A stretch of 64,000 nucleotides of DNA from NCBI GenBank assembly GCA_963741315.1, contig CAVUHK010000010.1:124001-188000 (forward strand), given 5' to 3'. Positions 56,867-64,000 of the stretch are shown here, piece by piece. The notes under the pieces are model-generated. The model had not been told where the DNA came from, did not search any database, and saw only the letters and a list, made by a program, of their open reading frames with translations. This DNA comes from PALSA-1003 sp963741315. GTDB taxonomy: Bacteria > Pseudomonadota > Gammaproteobacteria > Burkholderiales > Casimicrobiaceae. The translations under genes and the position numbers were made by a program. How positions within the stretch are numbered: the first letter of the stretch is position 1; every line of letters begins with the position of its first letter.

Positions 56867-58477
56867 TTACTGGCCGTGCGCTGACCGGGCCTTCTCGAGT
56901 TGTGCCTTGACCGCTTCGAGATTGAAGCTGGCGCCCGGCTGCATCGGTGGGAACTCGATCGCGGTCTGCGCGATCTTGCCTACCTCTTGCTGCACGAACT
57001 GGAAGCGCCAGAATTCGTACACGAACCAGTTGTAGAACGCGAGGGACCCGTTCGCGCCGCTGGGCATACCCGTGCGCTCGTAAGGATCGAGGCGAAGATT
57101 GGTCAGGATCGGCCAGTCGACCTTGATGGTCCCGCCCAACCAACCTTGCGGCTGATCCGTGAACCGATACTTGAAGTCGTCGATTCGCACGGCGGAGAGC
57201 GTGCTTTCCGTGAAGTAGAAGATCTCATGCCGCGCTGATGGACCTTTGCCAGTAATAAGGTTCATCTGGTTGTAGCCGTCCAGGTGCACCTTGTACGACT
57301 TGTCGCCGAGTTGCTTGCCCTTGAGAAGCTCGTCGGTGATGTTCGGATTACCAGCCGCCGCAACAAAGGTCGGGAACCAGTCCATGCCGGACACGATGCT
57401 GTTCTCGACCTTGCCCGCCGGAACTTTCCCCGGCCAGCGAAGGATCATCGGTACTCGGAAGCCACCTTCGAGCGCCGTCCCCTTGCCACCGGCGAAAGGC
57501 GTCTGGCCGCCATCGGGCCAGGTGAAGTTCTCGGCGCCGTTGTCGGTGGTGAAACCAATGATGGTGTCGCCTTCGAGGTTGTTGTCCTTCAGGTACTTCA
57601 TCACCGAGCCGACGATGTCGTCGAGTTGCGCCATCCCGGCTTCCTGGATCGTCCAGTTGTTGTCCGAGTTACGCAGTCCGTTGTACTTGGGCGACAGGTG
57701 CGTGACCACGTGCATGCGCGTCGGATTGAGCCAGACGAAGAACGGCTTCTTGTCCGCGCGCGCCTTGTCCATGAACTTGAGCGTGAGATCGAGTATCTCG
57801 TCGTCGACGGTCTCCATCCGCTTGGGACACAGTTCACCCGCGTCTTCGATCTTCTGCTTGCCGATGGCGCCCCAGCGCGGCTGCACCGTCGGGTCATCGG
57901 TGTTGGTCGCCCACGAATGCACCATGTTGCGCGCGCCTACCGTCGCCTGCAGCGCCTGCGGATAGGTCGGATGGCAATGGTCCTCCATCGCGTCCAGGTG
58001 ATAGAGGTAGCCGAAGAATTCGTCGAAGCCATGCACCGTGGGCAGGAACTTGTTCAGGTCGCCTAGGTGATTCTTGCCGAACTGCCCGGTGGCATAGCCC
58101 ATCGACTTCAGCGCCGTGGCGATCGTCGGCGCCTGTGCCGGCATGCCGATCGGCGAACCTGCTTGCCCGACGGTCGTCAGTCCAGTGCGCAGCGGGATCT
58201 CGCCGGTAATGAAGTTGGCGCGGCCCGCGGTGCAGCTCGCTTCCGCATAGTAGTCGGTGAAGCGCATGCCTTCCGCCGCGAGGCGATCCAGATTCGGCGT
58301 ACGCATTGCCATGATGCCCTGGTTGTACGCGCCGATATTGGACCAGCCGATGTCATCACCCATGATCATGATGATGTTGGGCTGCTTGCCGGGCGTCTGC
58401 GCAAGCGCCGGTGCAAGCGCGAACACCGTCATCGCGAGGGCGATGATCGCGATCGAACATCTTCGTAGCAATTGCAT
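56867..58477 (-). CDS. Secreted arylsulfatase (formylglycine type, CxAxR motif)
   Basis: A 536-residue sulfatase with a signal peptide (residues 1-26, ending LAPALA). The metal-binding KQPNIIMIMGDDIGWSNIGA lies at about 31-50. The formylglycine motif is CTAGR (Cys82-Arg86), a CxAxR variant of CxPxR that is still expected to be modified by an FGE-type enzyme. GKNHLGD and TTDNGAENFTWPDGG provide further active-site residues. It hydrolyses a sulfate ester of unknown identity in the periplasm. The ATG at 58477 has GGAG 5 nt upstream. It is the last gene of the operon before the terminator. Confidence 0.92.
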   Translation of the reverse strand: MQLLRRCSIAIIALAMTVFALAPALAQTPGKQPNIIMIMGDDIGWSNIGAYNQGIMAMRTPNLDRLAAEGMRFTDYYAEASCTAGRANFITGEIPLRTGLTTVGQAGSPIGMPAQAPTIATALKSMGYATGQFGKNHLGDLNKFLPTVHGFDEFFGYLYHLDAMEDHCHPTYPQALQATVGARNMVHSWATNTDDPTVQPRWGAIGKQKIEDAGELCPKRMETVDDEILDLTLKFMDKARADKKPFFVWLNPTRMHVVTHLSPKYNGLRNSDNNWTIQEAGMAQLDDIVGSVMKYLKDNNLEGDTIIGFTTDNGAENFTWPDGGQTPFAGGKGTALEGGFRVPMILRWPGKVPAGKVENSIVSGMDWFPTFVAAAGNPNITDELLKGKQLGDKSYKVHLDGYNQMNLITGKGPSARHEIFYFTESTLSAVRIDDFKYRFTDQPQGWLGGTIKVDWPILTNLRLDPYERTGMPSGANGSLAFYNWFVYEFWRFQFVQQEVGKIAQTAIEFPPMQPGASFNLEAVKAQLEKARSAHGQ

Positions 58478-58666
58478 TGTGTCTCCTGGCTTGTGTTGTG
58501 AAACCAATCATCGCACGACAATTCATCGCCATCGATGAATCATGCGGCGCACGATCATACAGTGAATGCGCCACCGCGAGTCATCCCGGGCGCCACGTTA
58601 CGGTTGAACTACTTCTGCAATGCTCGCTGAAGTGCAAGTTTCCGGAAAGGATATGACACCTGCGAC

Positions 58667-59203
58667 TCACGCGGAGCCGGTTGGATCAAGTCTCTCGGAC
58701 TTGGAAGGCATTGGTCCGAAGAACATTCTTTTCAGCTTTCCCGGCCCTACGAGGCGAGCGAGCTCACTGGCGACGCAATACACGAATATCAGTACCGTCA
58801 GCAGTATCTGGATAGCCCAGAAGTGCGGCCATACGATCTCGGAGAGCAGTTTCTGGTTTGCCGCGGCAAAACCGGGAGCAATTTTCCAGAAGTCGTACAG
58901 ATGCTCCAGATAGTGGATGACTAGTGCGACGAAGAAATAGAGCGCGGTCTTCCAGCAAACATTCCAGATGAGAGGCTTCTCGGGGAAACGGTTGATGAAC
59001 GGCAGCGCGTTGGCCACCAGCACGGCCTTGCCTAGGATCAGGGACGCGATGCCGATGGATGTGGTCGTCGAAATGTCGATGCCGGTGTTCTTGGTCATCA
59101 ACTCCCGGATAAGCGCGATGATATGGAAGATGACAAAGAAATAGATGGTCGGCGGAATCATCTCCGCGAATTCGTGCTTGAGCGTCGTTGCGAACTTTCC
59201 CAT
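58667..59203 (-). CDS. Uncharacterised four-helix membrane protein
   Basis: This 178-residue protein has four predicted transmembrane helices (about residues 17-34, 49-68, 86-104 and 125-148), with both ends likely cytoplasmic. An HYLEHLYDFWK segment joins the third helix to an amphipathic loop. I do not recognise the family. It lies 189 nt upstream of one sulfatase gene and 100 nt downstream of the His/Gly-rich protein gene, on the same strand, so it is probably part of the sulfatase operon. Confidence 0.75.
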   Translation of the reverse strand: MGKFATTLKHEFAEMIPPTIYFFVIFHIIALIRELMTKNTGIDISTTTSIGIASLILGKAVLVANALPFINRFPEKPLIWNVCWKTALYFFVALVIHYLEHLYDFWKIAPGFAAANQKLLSEIVWPHFWAIQILLTVLIFVYCVASELARLVGPGKLKRMFFGPMPSKSERLDPTGSA

Positions 59204-59303
59204 GGGTGCCTCCAGTCACTTATCGTGACTCGCCCGACCAACACAAGCGTGGACGCGAAGTCCACGCGCGGAGCCACGCTTCATCTGGTCAAATCGTCAC
59301 CAT

Positions 59304-60140
59304 TCATGGCGCTGGCACCACGCGGTAGTACACGCCGTTGGCGCCGAAGGCTGGCTGGAACCAGGTATTGCCGTTCAGGTAATACGTGGTGCCATTCTTG
59401 GGAATCGCCATGGAACCGGCGGGCACAGCCGCGTAGACCCCCCCCATCGCAAATGATCCGCTGGCGACTGGAGGAGGACTCGCGACGACTGTCGCGGCGC
59501 CCGTCGCACCCGCCACCACACCTGCGTTGTACGCGTTAGCCGTATTCGCGCTCCCTGCCGCAGCACCGGCAGCGTAGGCGTTGGACGTCGCGGCGGCAGT
59601 ATTGGCGGACGCCACCGCTGCACCCGCCGCCATGCCGACCACCGCACCCGCGGCCGCCGCTCCCGCGGTATTCCAGCCGCCGCAGTTGTAGCAGCCGGCC
59701 CCATAGACGTTCACAGTGGTCGGCGGATGATAGGCAGGATACGCGGCGCCGTAATACGGGCTGTGGTACGCCGTCGCGCCATTGGCGGTGGTGTAGGTCG
59801 TGGCAGACCCTTCGGGGTGGTAAGCCGCCTGGCCGGTTGAGCTCACACCCGCCGTGCCGTAACCTTGGTAGTGAGTTGCCGTCCCGCCATCCGCGCCGGT
59901 TGCGTGGGTTTCACCGGATCCTTCCTGGTGGTAGGCGGTGCCGCCAGCAGCGCTATGGGCAGTCGTGCCTTCGCCTGCAACGTGCGTCTCGCCGCCGCCT
60001 TCTGCGTTGGTGTGATGGAACGAACCGTTGGCGCCGTATGAGCTGCCGCCATGGGCATTCGCATGCGACCAAGCGGCGGCTGGACTCGTCGCGAATATCG
60101 GGATCAACAGACCCGCCAAACTGATAACAATCTTCATCAT
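59304..60140 (-). CDS. Secreted Gly/Ala/His/Thr-rich low-complexity protein
   Basis: A 278-residue protein with a signal peptide (MMKIVISLAGLLIPIFATSPAAA). Residues about 24-130 are a Gly/Thr/His-rich region with degenerate repeats of the form HxEGxGET/HATG. An Ala/Gly-rich hydrophobic segment (about 160-225) follows, with GAAAAGAVVGMAAGAAV-like glycine-zipper character. The C-terminus NGTTYYLNGNTWFQPAF resembles the YYxNGxWY modules of uncharacterised secreted proteins. A single CYNC pair lies before the zipper. Function is unknown; it looks like a surface or periplasmic structural protein. Confidence 0.75.
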   Translation of the reverse strand: MMKIVISLAGLLIPIFATSPAAAWSHANAHGGSSYGANGSFHHTNAEGGGETHVAGEGTTAHSAAGGTAYHQEGSGETHATGADGGTATHYQGYGTAGVSSTGQAAYHPEGSATTYTTANGATAYHSPYYGAAYPAYHPPTTVNVYGAGCYNCGGWNTAGAAAAGAVVGMAAGAAVASANTAAATSNAYAAGAAAGSANTANAYNAGVVAGATGAATVVASPPPVASGSFAMGGVYAAVPAGSMAIPKNGTTYYLNGNTWFQPAFGANGVYYRVVPAP

Positions 60141-60150
60141 GATGTGCTCC

Positions 60151-61068
60151 TCATTGAGTCTTCGCTGGCTGCGCATTGGCGGGCTTCGCTTTCGCGGGCG
60201 TCGCATTTGCCCTGGCTGGTTTGGCCTTAGGCGGCGGCTTCATTCCGGGAGCGTCTCTCGCATCCGGACGCGCAAACGCAATTCGTCCCGCGCTTGCTGC
60301 CTTGGCCGAAGCGAAGACATCCGGCGGAACGGCGGCGTCCAGTTGCCAGTTTGAAAGCTGGAGTACGTGGCGCAAGCGGGCGCGATCGTTGAGGTACACG
60401 GCGTAGACGCGACGAGGAAGCTTGTCTTCGACGCCAATCCAAGCCTGCACGAACACATCCCCGGTCACGTATGCCACCATGTCCGTAGTCGTATCGCCGA
60501 CGACGATCGACTGCCCGATGTAGAACGCGATCTTCAGTCCGTCCGCGATGTCCTTGTACGGATCGGCGACGATCACGTCGGTGAACGGGAAGTAGATGGC
60601 AGCCGTGTCAAACGCCGCTTGCAGGGCCGCGTCGATGGTTGCGGGCGCGTCGGCGACGGCAACGAGATTCTCCGCGGGCGAGAATGCCATCATCGTCTTG
60701 CCGTCGAAGTAGAACTCTGATGCCGGGCCGTCACCCAATGTGAGCACGCGAAGCTTGTTGGGCCGCTGGAGCACGACTTCCGACTTTGTCGAATAGACAA
60801 GCGGCGGCCCGAGGCGACTCGGACTCTCATACGAAACGACCGCCGTGAACGCCATCGACTTCGCGGCGGCTAGACGTGCGCTCGCGGCCTTGAGGATCTC
60901 TATCGCACGCGGTTCCAGACCCATCTGTATCGCGGGCGCCGTCGATTTCTTGACTGCGGGCTTGCTCGCCTTGGGTGCCGACTGCGCCTGCTGGCCGACG
61001 CTGGCAGAGGCGAACAGCACGCCGGCCGCCAGGAGCAGCGCGCGCCCTGCTGCGTTGCTAAACTTCAT
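60151..61068 (-). CDS. Periplasmic DUF2092-like protein
   Basis: A 305-residue protein with a signal peptide (about 1-25). The body resembles DUF2092, a LolA-like fold: IEILKAASARLAAAKSMAFT, VVLQRPNKLRVLTLGDG, FYFDGKTMMAFSP, and VFVQAWIGVEDKLPRRVYAVY. The last 35 residues are a Pro/Lys/Ala tail. LolA-like proteins bind lipids or hydrophobic ligands in the periplasm; that role here is an inference. It lies 10 nt upstream of the His/Gly-rich gene. Confidence 0.8.
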   Translation of the reverse strand: MKFSNAAGRALLLAAGVLFASASVGQQAQSAPKASKPAVKKSTAPAIQMGLEPRAIEILKAASARLAAAKSMAFTAVVSYESPSRLGPPLVYSTKSEVVLQRPNKLRVLTLGDGPASEFYFDGKTMMAFSPAENLVAVADAPATIDAALQAAFDTAAIYFPFTDVIVADPYKDIADGLKIAFYIGQSIVVGDTTTDMVAYVTGDVFVQAWIGVEDKLPRRVYAVYLNDRARLRHVLQLSNWQLDAAVPPDVFASAKAASAGRIAFARPDARDAPGMKPPPKAKPARANATPAKAKPANAQPAKTQ

Positions 61069-61115
61069 GTTCGCCCTCCGTGAGGATGTCGATCGATCGA
61101 GTCGCAGCGCCTGAT

Positions 61116-61400
61116 TCAAGGAATCATTCCGCATTCGAACATCTTGTTGACGACGGGCGGCGCGATCTTGTTCAGAAAGTCGGTCCGGGCCTGCGGATTG
61201 CCGCGCAGGAAATTGACGGCCTTTTGCTCCTCGGGCGATTTTGGCTGACCTTTCTGCTGCCAGAGCTGCTCGCAACTCGCGTTTTGGTATTTTTGAATCA
61301 CCTTGTCGGCGACCATGTTCAGGATCACTTCCTGGCCGCCTGCGATGCCGGCGATGCATAGTGCGGACACAACGATAATGACTGGAAATTTCTTCTTCAT
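61116..61400 (-). CDS. Small secreted protein, function unknown
   Basis: A 94-residue protein with a signal peptide (MKKKFPVIIVVSALCIAGIAGG). The mature part holds KVIQKYQNASCEQLWQQKGQ and ends PPVVNKMFECGMIP, with two cysteines that could form a disulfide. AGGAG precedes the ATG at a good distance. It sits inside the sulfatase operon. Its conservation could be tested by a homology search; I do not recognise a named family. Confidence 0.75.
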   Translation of the reverse strand: MKKKFPVIIVVSALCIAGIAGGQEVILNMVADKVIQKYQNASCEQLWQQKGQPKSPEEQKAVNFLRGNPQARTDFLNKIAPPVVNKMFECGMIP

Positions 61401-61493
61401 GGCTTGCTCCTCAACACGACAACGATGGAAGGAACTTCCGTGGCGCACTGCTACCGCAATGCAGTTGGCCACACCGACGTGGGCAGGTCGACG

Positions 61494-61925
61494 TCATTGT
61501 CGCTTGCGCACGAAATACACATCGAACTTCTGCTTTGCGACAGCCTGATAGTAGACCCCGTTGAGACGATCGGTTGCGGCATCGTAGGTGAGCTCGTATG
61601 TCGAGCCCGCATAACCGCCGGCTTGCAATTCGAACGATGCGCGAACCGTTGCACCGTCCTGCGCTGCCTGCGCTTTGGCGAATGGCAGTTGATTCGGATT
61701 GAAGTACATGGCTTCGAGCTGACCGTTCGGGCCGACGCTTCGGATGGCGATCGTGTAGCCACCATCGGGCCGCACCCAGACTCCCTTCAATGCATCGAGA
61801 GACGCCTTCGCTGCCGCCGCCGGCGGGCGTTCGGTTGTCGGCGCAGTTGCCTGCGCGCTCGCGATGCCGGGCAAGGCCAGTGCCACGGCCATACCGAGCA
61901 TTGCCGCGATGCCTGCCAAAGTCAT
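61494..61925 (-). CDS. Small secreted beta-rich protein, function unknown
   Basis: A 143-residue protein with a signal peptide (about 1-25, ending GIASA). The mature domain reads LKGVWVRPDGGYTIAIRSVG, then AMYFNPNQLPFAKAQ, YAGSTYELTYD and LNGVYYQAVAKQKFDVYFVRK. This alternating pattern suggests a small lipocalin-like beta barrel. Its ATG overlaps the stop of the upstream membrane-protein gene by 4 nt (ATGA), so the two are translationally coupled. Confidence 0.75.
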   Translation of the reverse strand: MTLAGIAAMLGMAVALALPGIASAQATAPTTERPPAAAAKASLDALKGVWVRPDGGYTIAIRSVGPNGQLEAMYFNPNQLPFAKAQAAQDGATVRASFELQAGGYAGSTYELTYDAATDRLNGVYYQAVAKQKFDVYFVRKRQ

Positions 61926-62314
61926 GATCGTGCCTGTACACCGACGCGCAGTGCCGTACGCCGGCTCCAGATGATCAACATTGCGACCACTGCATGCAAC
62001 ATGACGGCGGGCCACAACAGCATTCCACCCAAATGTCCGGCGCTGAACAGGTAGACGAGGAACACCGCGATCAATACATTGTAGGCCAGCATCCCGCGAA
62101 CCGCGGGTGAACCACTTTCGACATGTCCCCCGCTCGGCCAGCACGCCAATCCCATCGCAAGGATCGCGATGCCCGGCAAGCGGCCCACGGGAATGTCCTG
62201 GTCCGGCAGGTTGGGGCCCACCAACAACCCGACGACGAAACGCGGATCGATCATCAGCGCGAGTCCCGTGGCGACTTCCATGATCGACGCAAAGGTGAGG
62301 ACTTTCTTCAACAT
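61922..62314 (-). CDS. Small four-helix membrane protein, function unknown
   Basis: A 130-residue protein made almost entirely of four hydrophobic helices (about residues 5-22, 45-62, 73-92 and 95-115). It begins MLKKVLTFASIMEVATGLAL. It lies 18 nt downstream of the partial sulfatase gene and overlaps the next gene. The family is not recognised; it may assist the secreted products of the operon. Confidence 0.72.
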   Translation of the reverse strand: MLKKVLTFASIMEVATGLALMIDPRFVVGLLVGPNLPDQDIPVGRLPGIAILAMGLACWPSGGHVESGSPAVRGMLAYNVLIAVFLVYLFSAGHLGGMLLWPAVMLHAVVAMLIIWSRRTALRVGVQARS

Positions 62315-62332
62315 TTCGACAGCGACGGCGCC

Positions 62333-64000
62333 CTAGTCACGCGCGCTGGCGAGGGCTTTCTCTGCTGCCCTGCGTTCCTCAGCCGTCATCTGCTCCTTGC
62401 CGAGACTGTAGGTCAGCTTGTTGATCGTGCCGGTGAAACGGAACGGCAGCTTGTAGCTGTCATCCACCGGCGTGCGCGTATCGCTGCCGATGTCGAAGGT
62501 TTCGTCGATGGCCATCAACAGCGGAATCGTGTGCGGAATCGTCTGCTTTGCGAGCTGCCGGCCATCGACCGAGAGCACCCCTGTGCCGCCCTTGCCGGGT
62601 CCGGGACCGTCGTACTTGAAGTCGAACACGATCGTATGTTTGCCCGGCTTGAGCGAATCGCCGAGCCAATCGGCGCCACCGACGCCGCCTTCCCACCGGT
62701 ACCTCTTCAGATTGAGCAGGTTATAGACGAACACCGGCTTGCCCTTCTGCAGATACAGCCCATAGCCACCGAACTTTCCGCCCAACGTGGCGATCATCCC
62801 TTCGGCACCGGCTTTGGGAATGGTCACCTCGGCGGTGATCGTGTAATCCCGATCCAGAATGCTGGGTGCATTGCCTACGGGGATCCCGGCGTTCGGGCCG
62901 CTGTAGGTGAACACCGTGCGGCCCGCGACCGCGCTCGGCCGCGGCGTGAGCAAGCGCACGAACCCCGAGTTGTCGAGCGGAAGAACGTTGTATTTCGCCG
63001 CCTCGCTCAGGAACAACGCCTGCATTTCCTTCACTTTCTCGGGCATTTTCGCGGCGAGGTCGTTGTACTGCGAAAAGTCTTCGTTGAGGTTGTAGAGTTC
63101 CCACTTGTAGTCGTTGACCGGGGTCAGCTTGCCCGTGCCCAGAAGCCACGGGGGCGCCGGCGGCGTCGTGGATGCGATCCAGCCATCGTGGTAAATCGCG
63201 CGGTTGCCGACCATCTCGAAATATTGCGTCTCGCGCTTCGACGGCGCCTTGGCATTCGACTGGTCGAACGTGTAGGCCATGCTCACACCTTCGATCGGCC
63301 GCTGCGCGATGCCGTCGACCATCGTCGGGGCCGGAATCCCTGCGGCTTCGAGGATCGTCGGGACGATGTCGATCACGTGATGGAACTGCGTGCGGATGCC
63401 GCCCGCGTCCTTGATGTGTCCAGGCCACGAGACGACCATCCCCTGCCGCGTTCCGCCGAAATGCGACGCGACCTGCTTGGTCCATTTGAAGGGCGTATCG
63501 AACGCCCACGACCACGCGACCGACATGTGCGGATACGTCTTGTCTGAACCCCACGAGTCGTAATAGAGCATCAACTCGGCCTCGGGCAGCGTCAGGATGC
63601 CGTTGTAGGCGGTCATCTGATTCGGCGTGCCTTCGAGCGTACCCTCCGCGCTGGTGCCGTTGTCACCGCTGATGTAGATGATCAGCGTGTTGTCGAGCTT
63701 GCCCATATCCTCGACCGCCTGGATGACGCGGCCGATCTCGTAGTCGGTGTACGCGGCGTAGCCGGCAAACACCTCGGCTTGCCGCGCATAGAGCTTCTTG
63801 CGGATGAAGGAAAGCGAATCCCATTTGGGCAGGTCGTCCGGCCACGGCGTGAGTTGCGTGTTCGCCGGGATCACACCGAGGCGCTTCTGGTTGGCGAAGA
63901 TCTGTTCGCGCAGCTTCTCCCAACCCATGTCGAACTTGCCCTTGAACTTGTCGATCCATTCCTTCTTGGGCTGGTGCGGCGAATGGGTGCCTCCAGGCAC
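62333..64000 (-). CDS. Arylsulfatase, C-terminal part (partial, runs off the window)
   Basis: The frame is open to the window edge, so the N-terminus with the formylglycine motif lies outside. The visible 555 residues include VPGGTHSPH at the edge, YISGDNGTSAEGTLEG (the Asp-Asn metal ligands), and GVSMAYTFDQ. The last about 160 residues form a jelly-roll-like region: DRDYTITAEVTIPK, GYGLYLQKGKPVF and KHTIVFDFKYDGPGPGKGG. This layout matches large arylsulfatases of about 750-800 residues and differs from the shorter sulfatase at the other end of the operon. Confidence 0.9.
   Translation of the reverse strand: MPGGTHSPHQPKKEWIDKFKGKFDMGWEKLREQIFANQKRLGVIPANTQLTPWPDDLPKWDSLSFIRKKLYARQAEVFAGYAAYTDYEIGRVIQAVEDMGKLDNTLIIYISGDNGTSAEGTLEGTPNQMTAYNGILTLPEAELMLYYDSWGSDKTYPHMSVAWSWAFDTPFKWTKQVASHFGGTRQGMVVSWPGHIKDAGGIRTQFHHVIDIVPTILEAAGIPAPTMVDGIAQRPIEGVSMAYTFDQSNAKAPSKRETQYFEMVGNRAIYHDGWIASTTPPAPPWLLGTGKLTPVNDYKWELYNLNEDFSQYNDLAAKMPEKVKEMQALFLSEAAKYNVLPLDNSGFVRLLTPRPSAVAGRTVFTYSGPNAGIPVGNAPSILDRDYTITAEVTIPKAGAEGMIATLGGKFGGYGLYLQKGKPVFVYNLLNLKRYRWEGGVGGADWLGDSLKPGKHTIVFDFKYDGPGPGKGGTGVLSVDGRQLAKQTIPHTIPLLMAIDETFDIGSDTRTPVDDSYKLPFRFTGTINKLTYSLGKEQMTAEERRAAEKALASARD

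Overview
The window is GC-rich chromosomal DNA of a betaproteobacterium, probably from the Burkholderiales side of the class. The evidence is gene content and order: a complete division and cell-wall (dcw) cluster running mraZ to ftsZ and on into lpxC, dciA, an M23 peptidase, secA, argJ, an ATPase and a Nudix-ThiE fusion; a pilB-pilC-pilD-coaE-zapD block; and the rpsP-rimM-trmD-rplS operon beside ffh. No rRNA, tRNA, CRISPR array, transposase or integrase was recognised.

Region by region. 1-2.3 kb: the end of a SIS-domain gene (gmhA/diaA type), a dual-BON lipoprotein (DolP type), a stand-alone heptose-phosphate adenylyltransferase, then rhodanese, TusA-like and thioredoxin-like proteins. 2.6-4.4 kb: a membrane protein with a degenerate J domain, an RDD domain and TPR-like repeats. 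4.6-8.2 kb: rplS, trmD, rimM, rpsP and ffh, all on the minus strand. 8.3-16 kb, plus strand: a CcsA-like membrane protein, a CNNM/CorC-type transporter, type IV pilus genes pilB, pilC and pilD, coaE and zapD. 16.1-25.5 kb: a catabolic module splits zapD from yacG. It holds a six-gene minus-strand operon (PLP aminotransferase, TRAP transporter P-Q-M, crotonase-like protein, class III CoA-transferase) and a divergent 1003-residue FAD/Fe-S dehydrogenase. A decayed 3' end of a Bug/TctC-type binding protein marks its left edge. 25.5-34.3 kb: yacG, Nudix-ThiE, an ATPase, argJ, secA, an M23 peptidase, dciA and lpxC. 34.5-52 kb: the dcw cluster with an MraZ operator. 52.4-56.8 kb: a DUF1800/DUF1501 export pair and queC. 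56.8-64 kb: a minus-strand operon with two arylsulfatases enclosing six small secreted or membrane proteins. The upstream sulfatase runs off the window end.

Two themes deserve attention. First, six conserved genes between 8.0 and 30.0 kb (ffh, the CorC-like gene, pilC, the crotonase, the ATPase and secA) each carry exactly one extra base, while genes in the last 30 kb are intact. This looks like a locally poor consensus rather than biology, because ffh and secA are essential. Second, the accessory content (the catabolic module and the dual-sulfatase operon) is coherent enough to suggest functions, but neither substrate can be read from the sequence.
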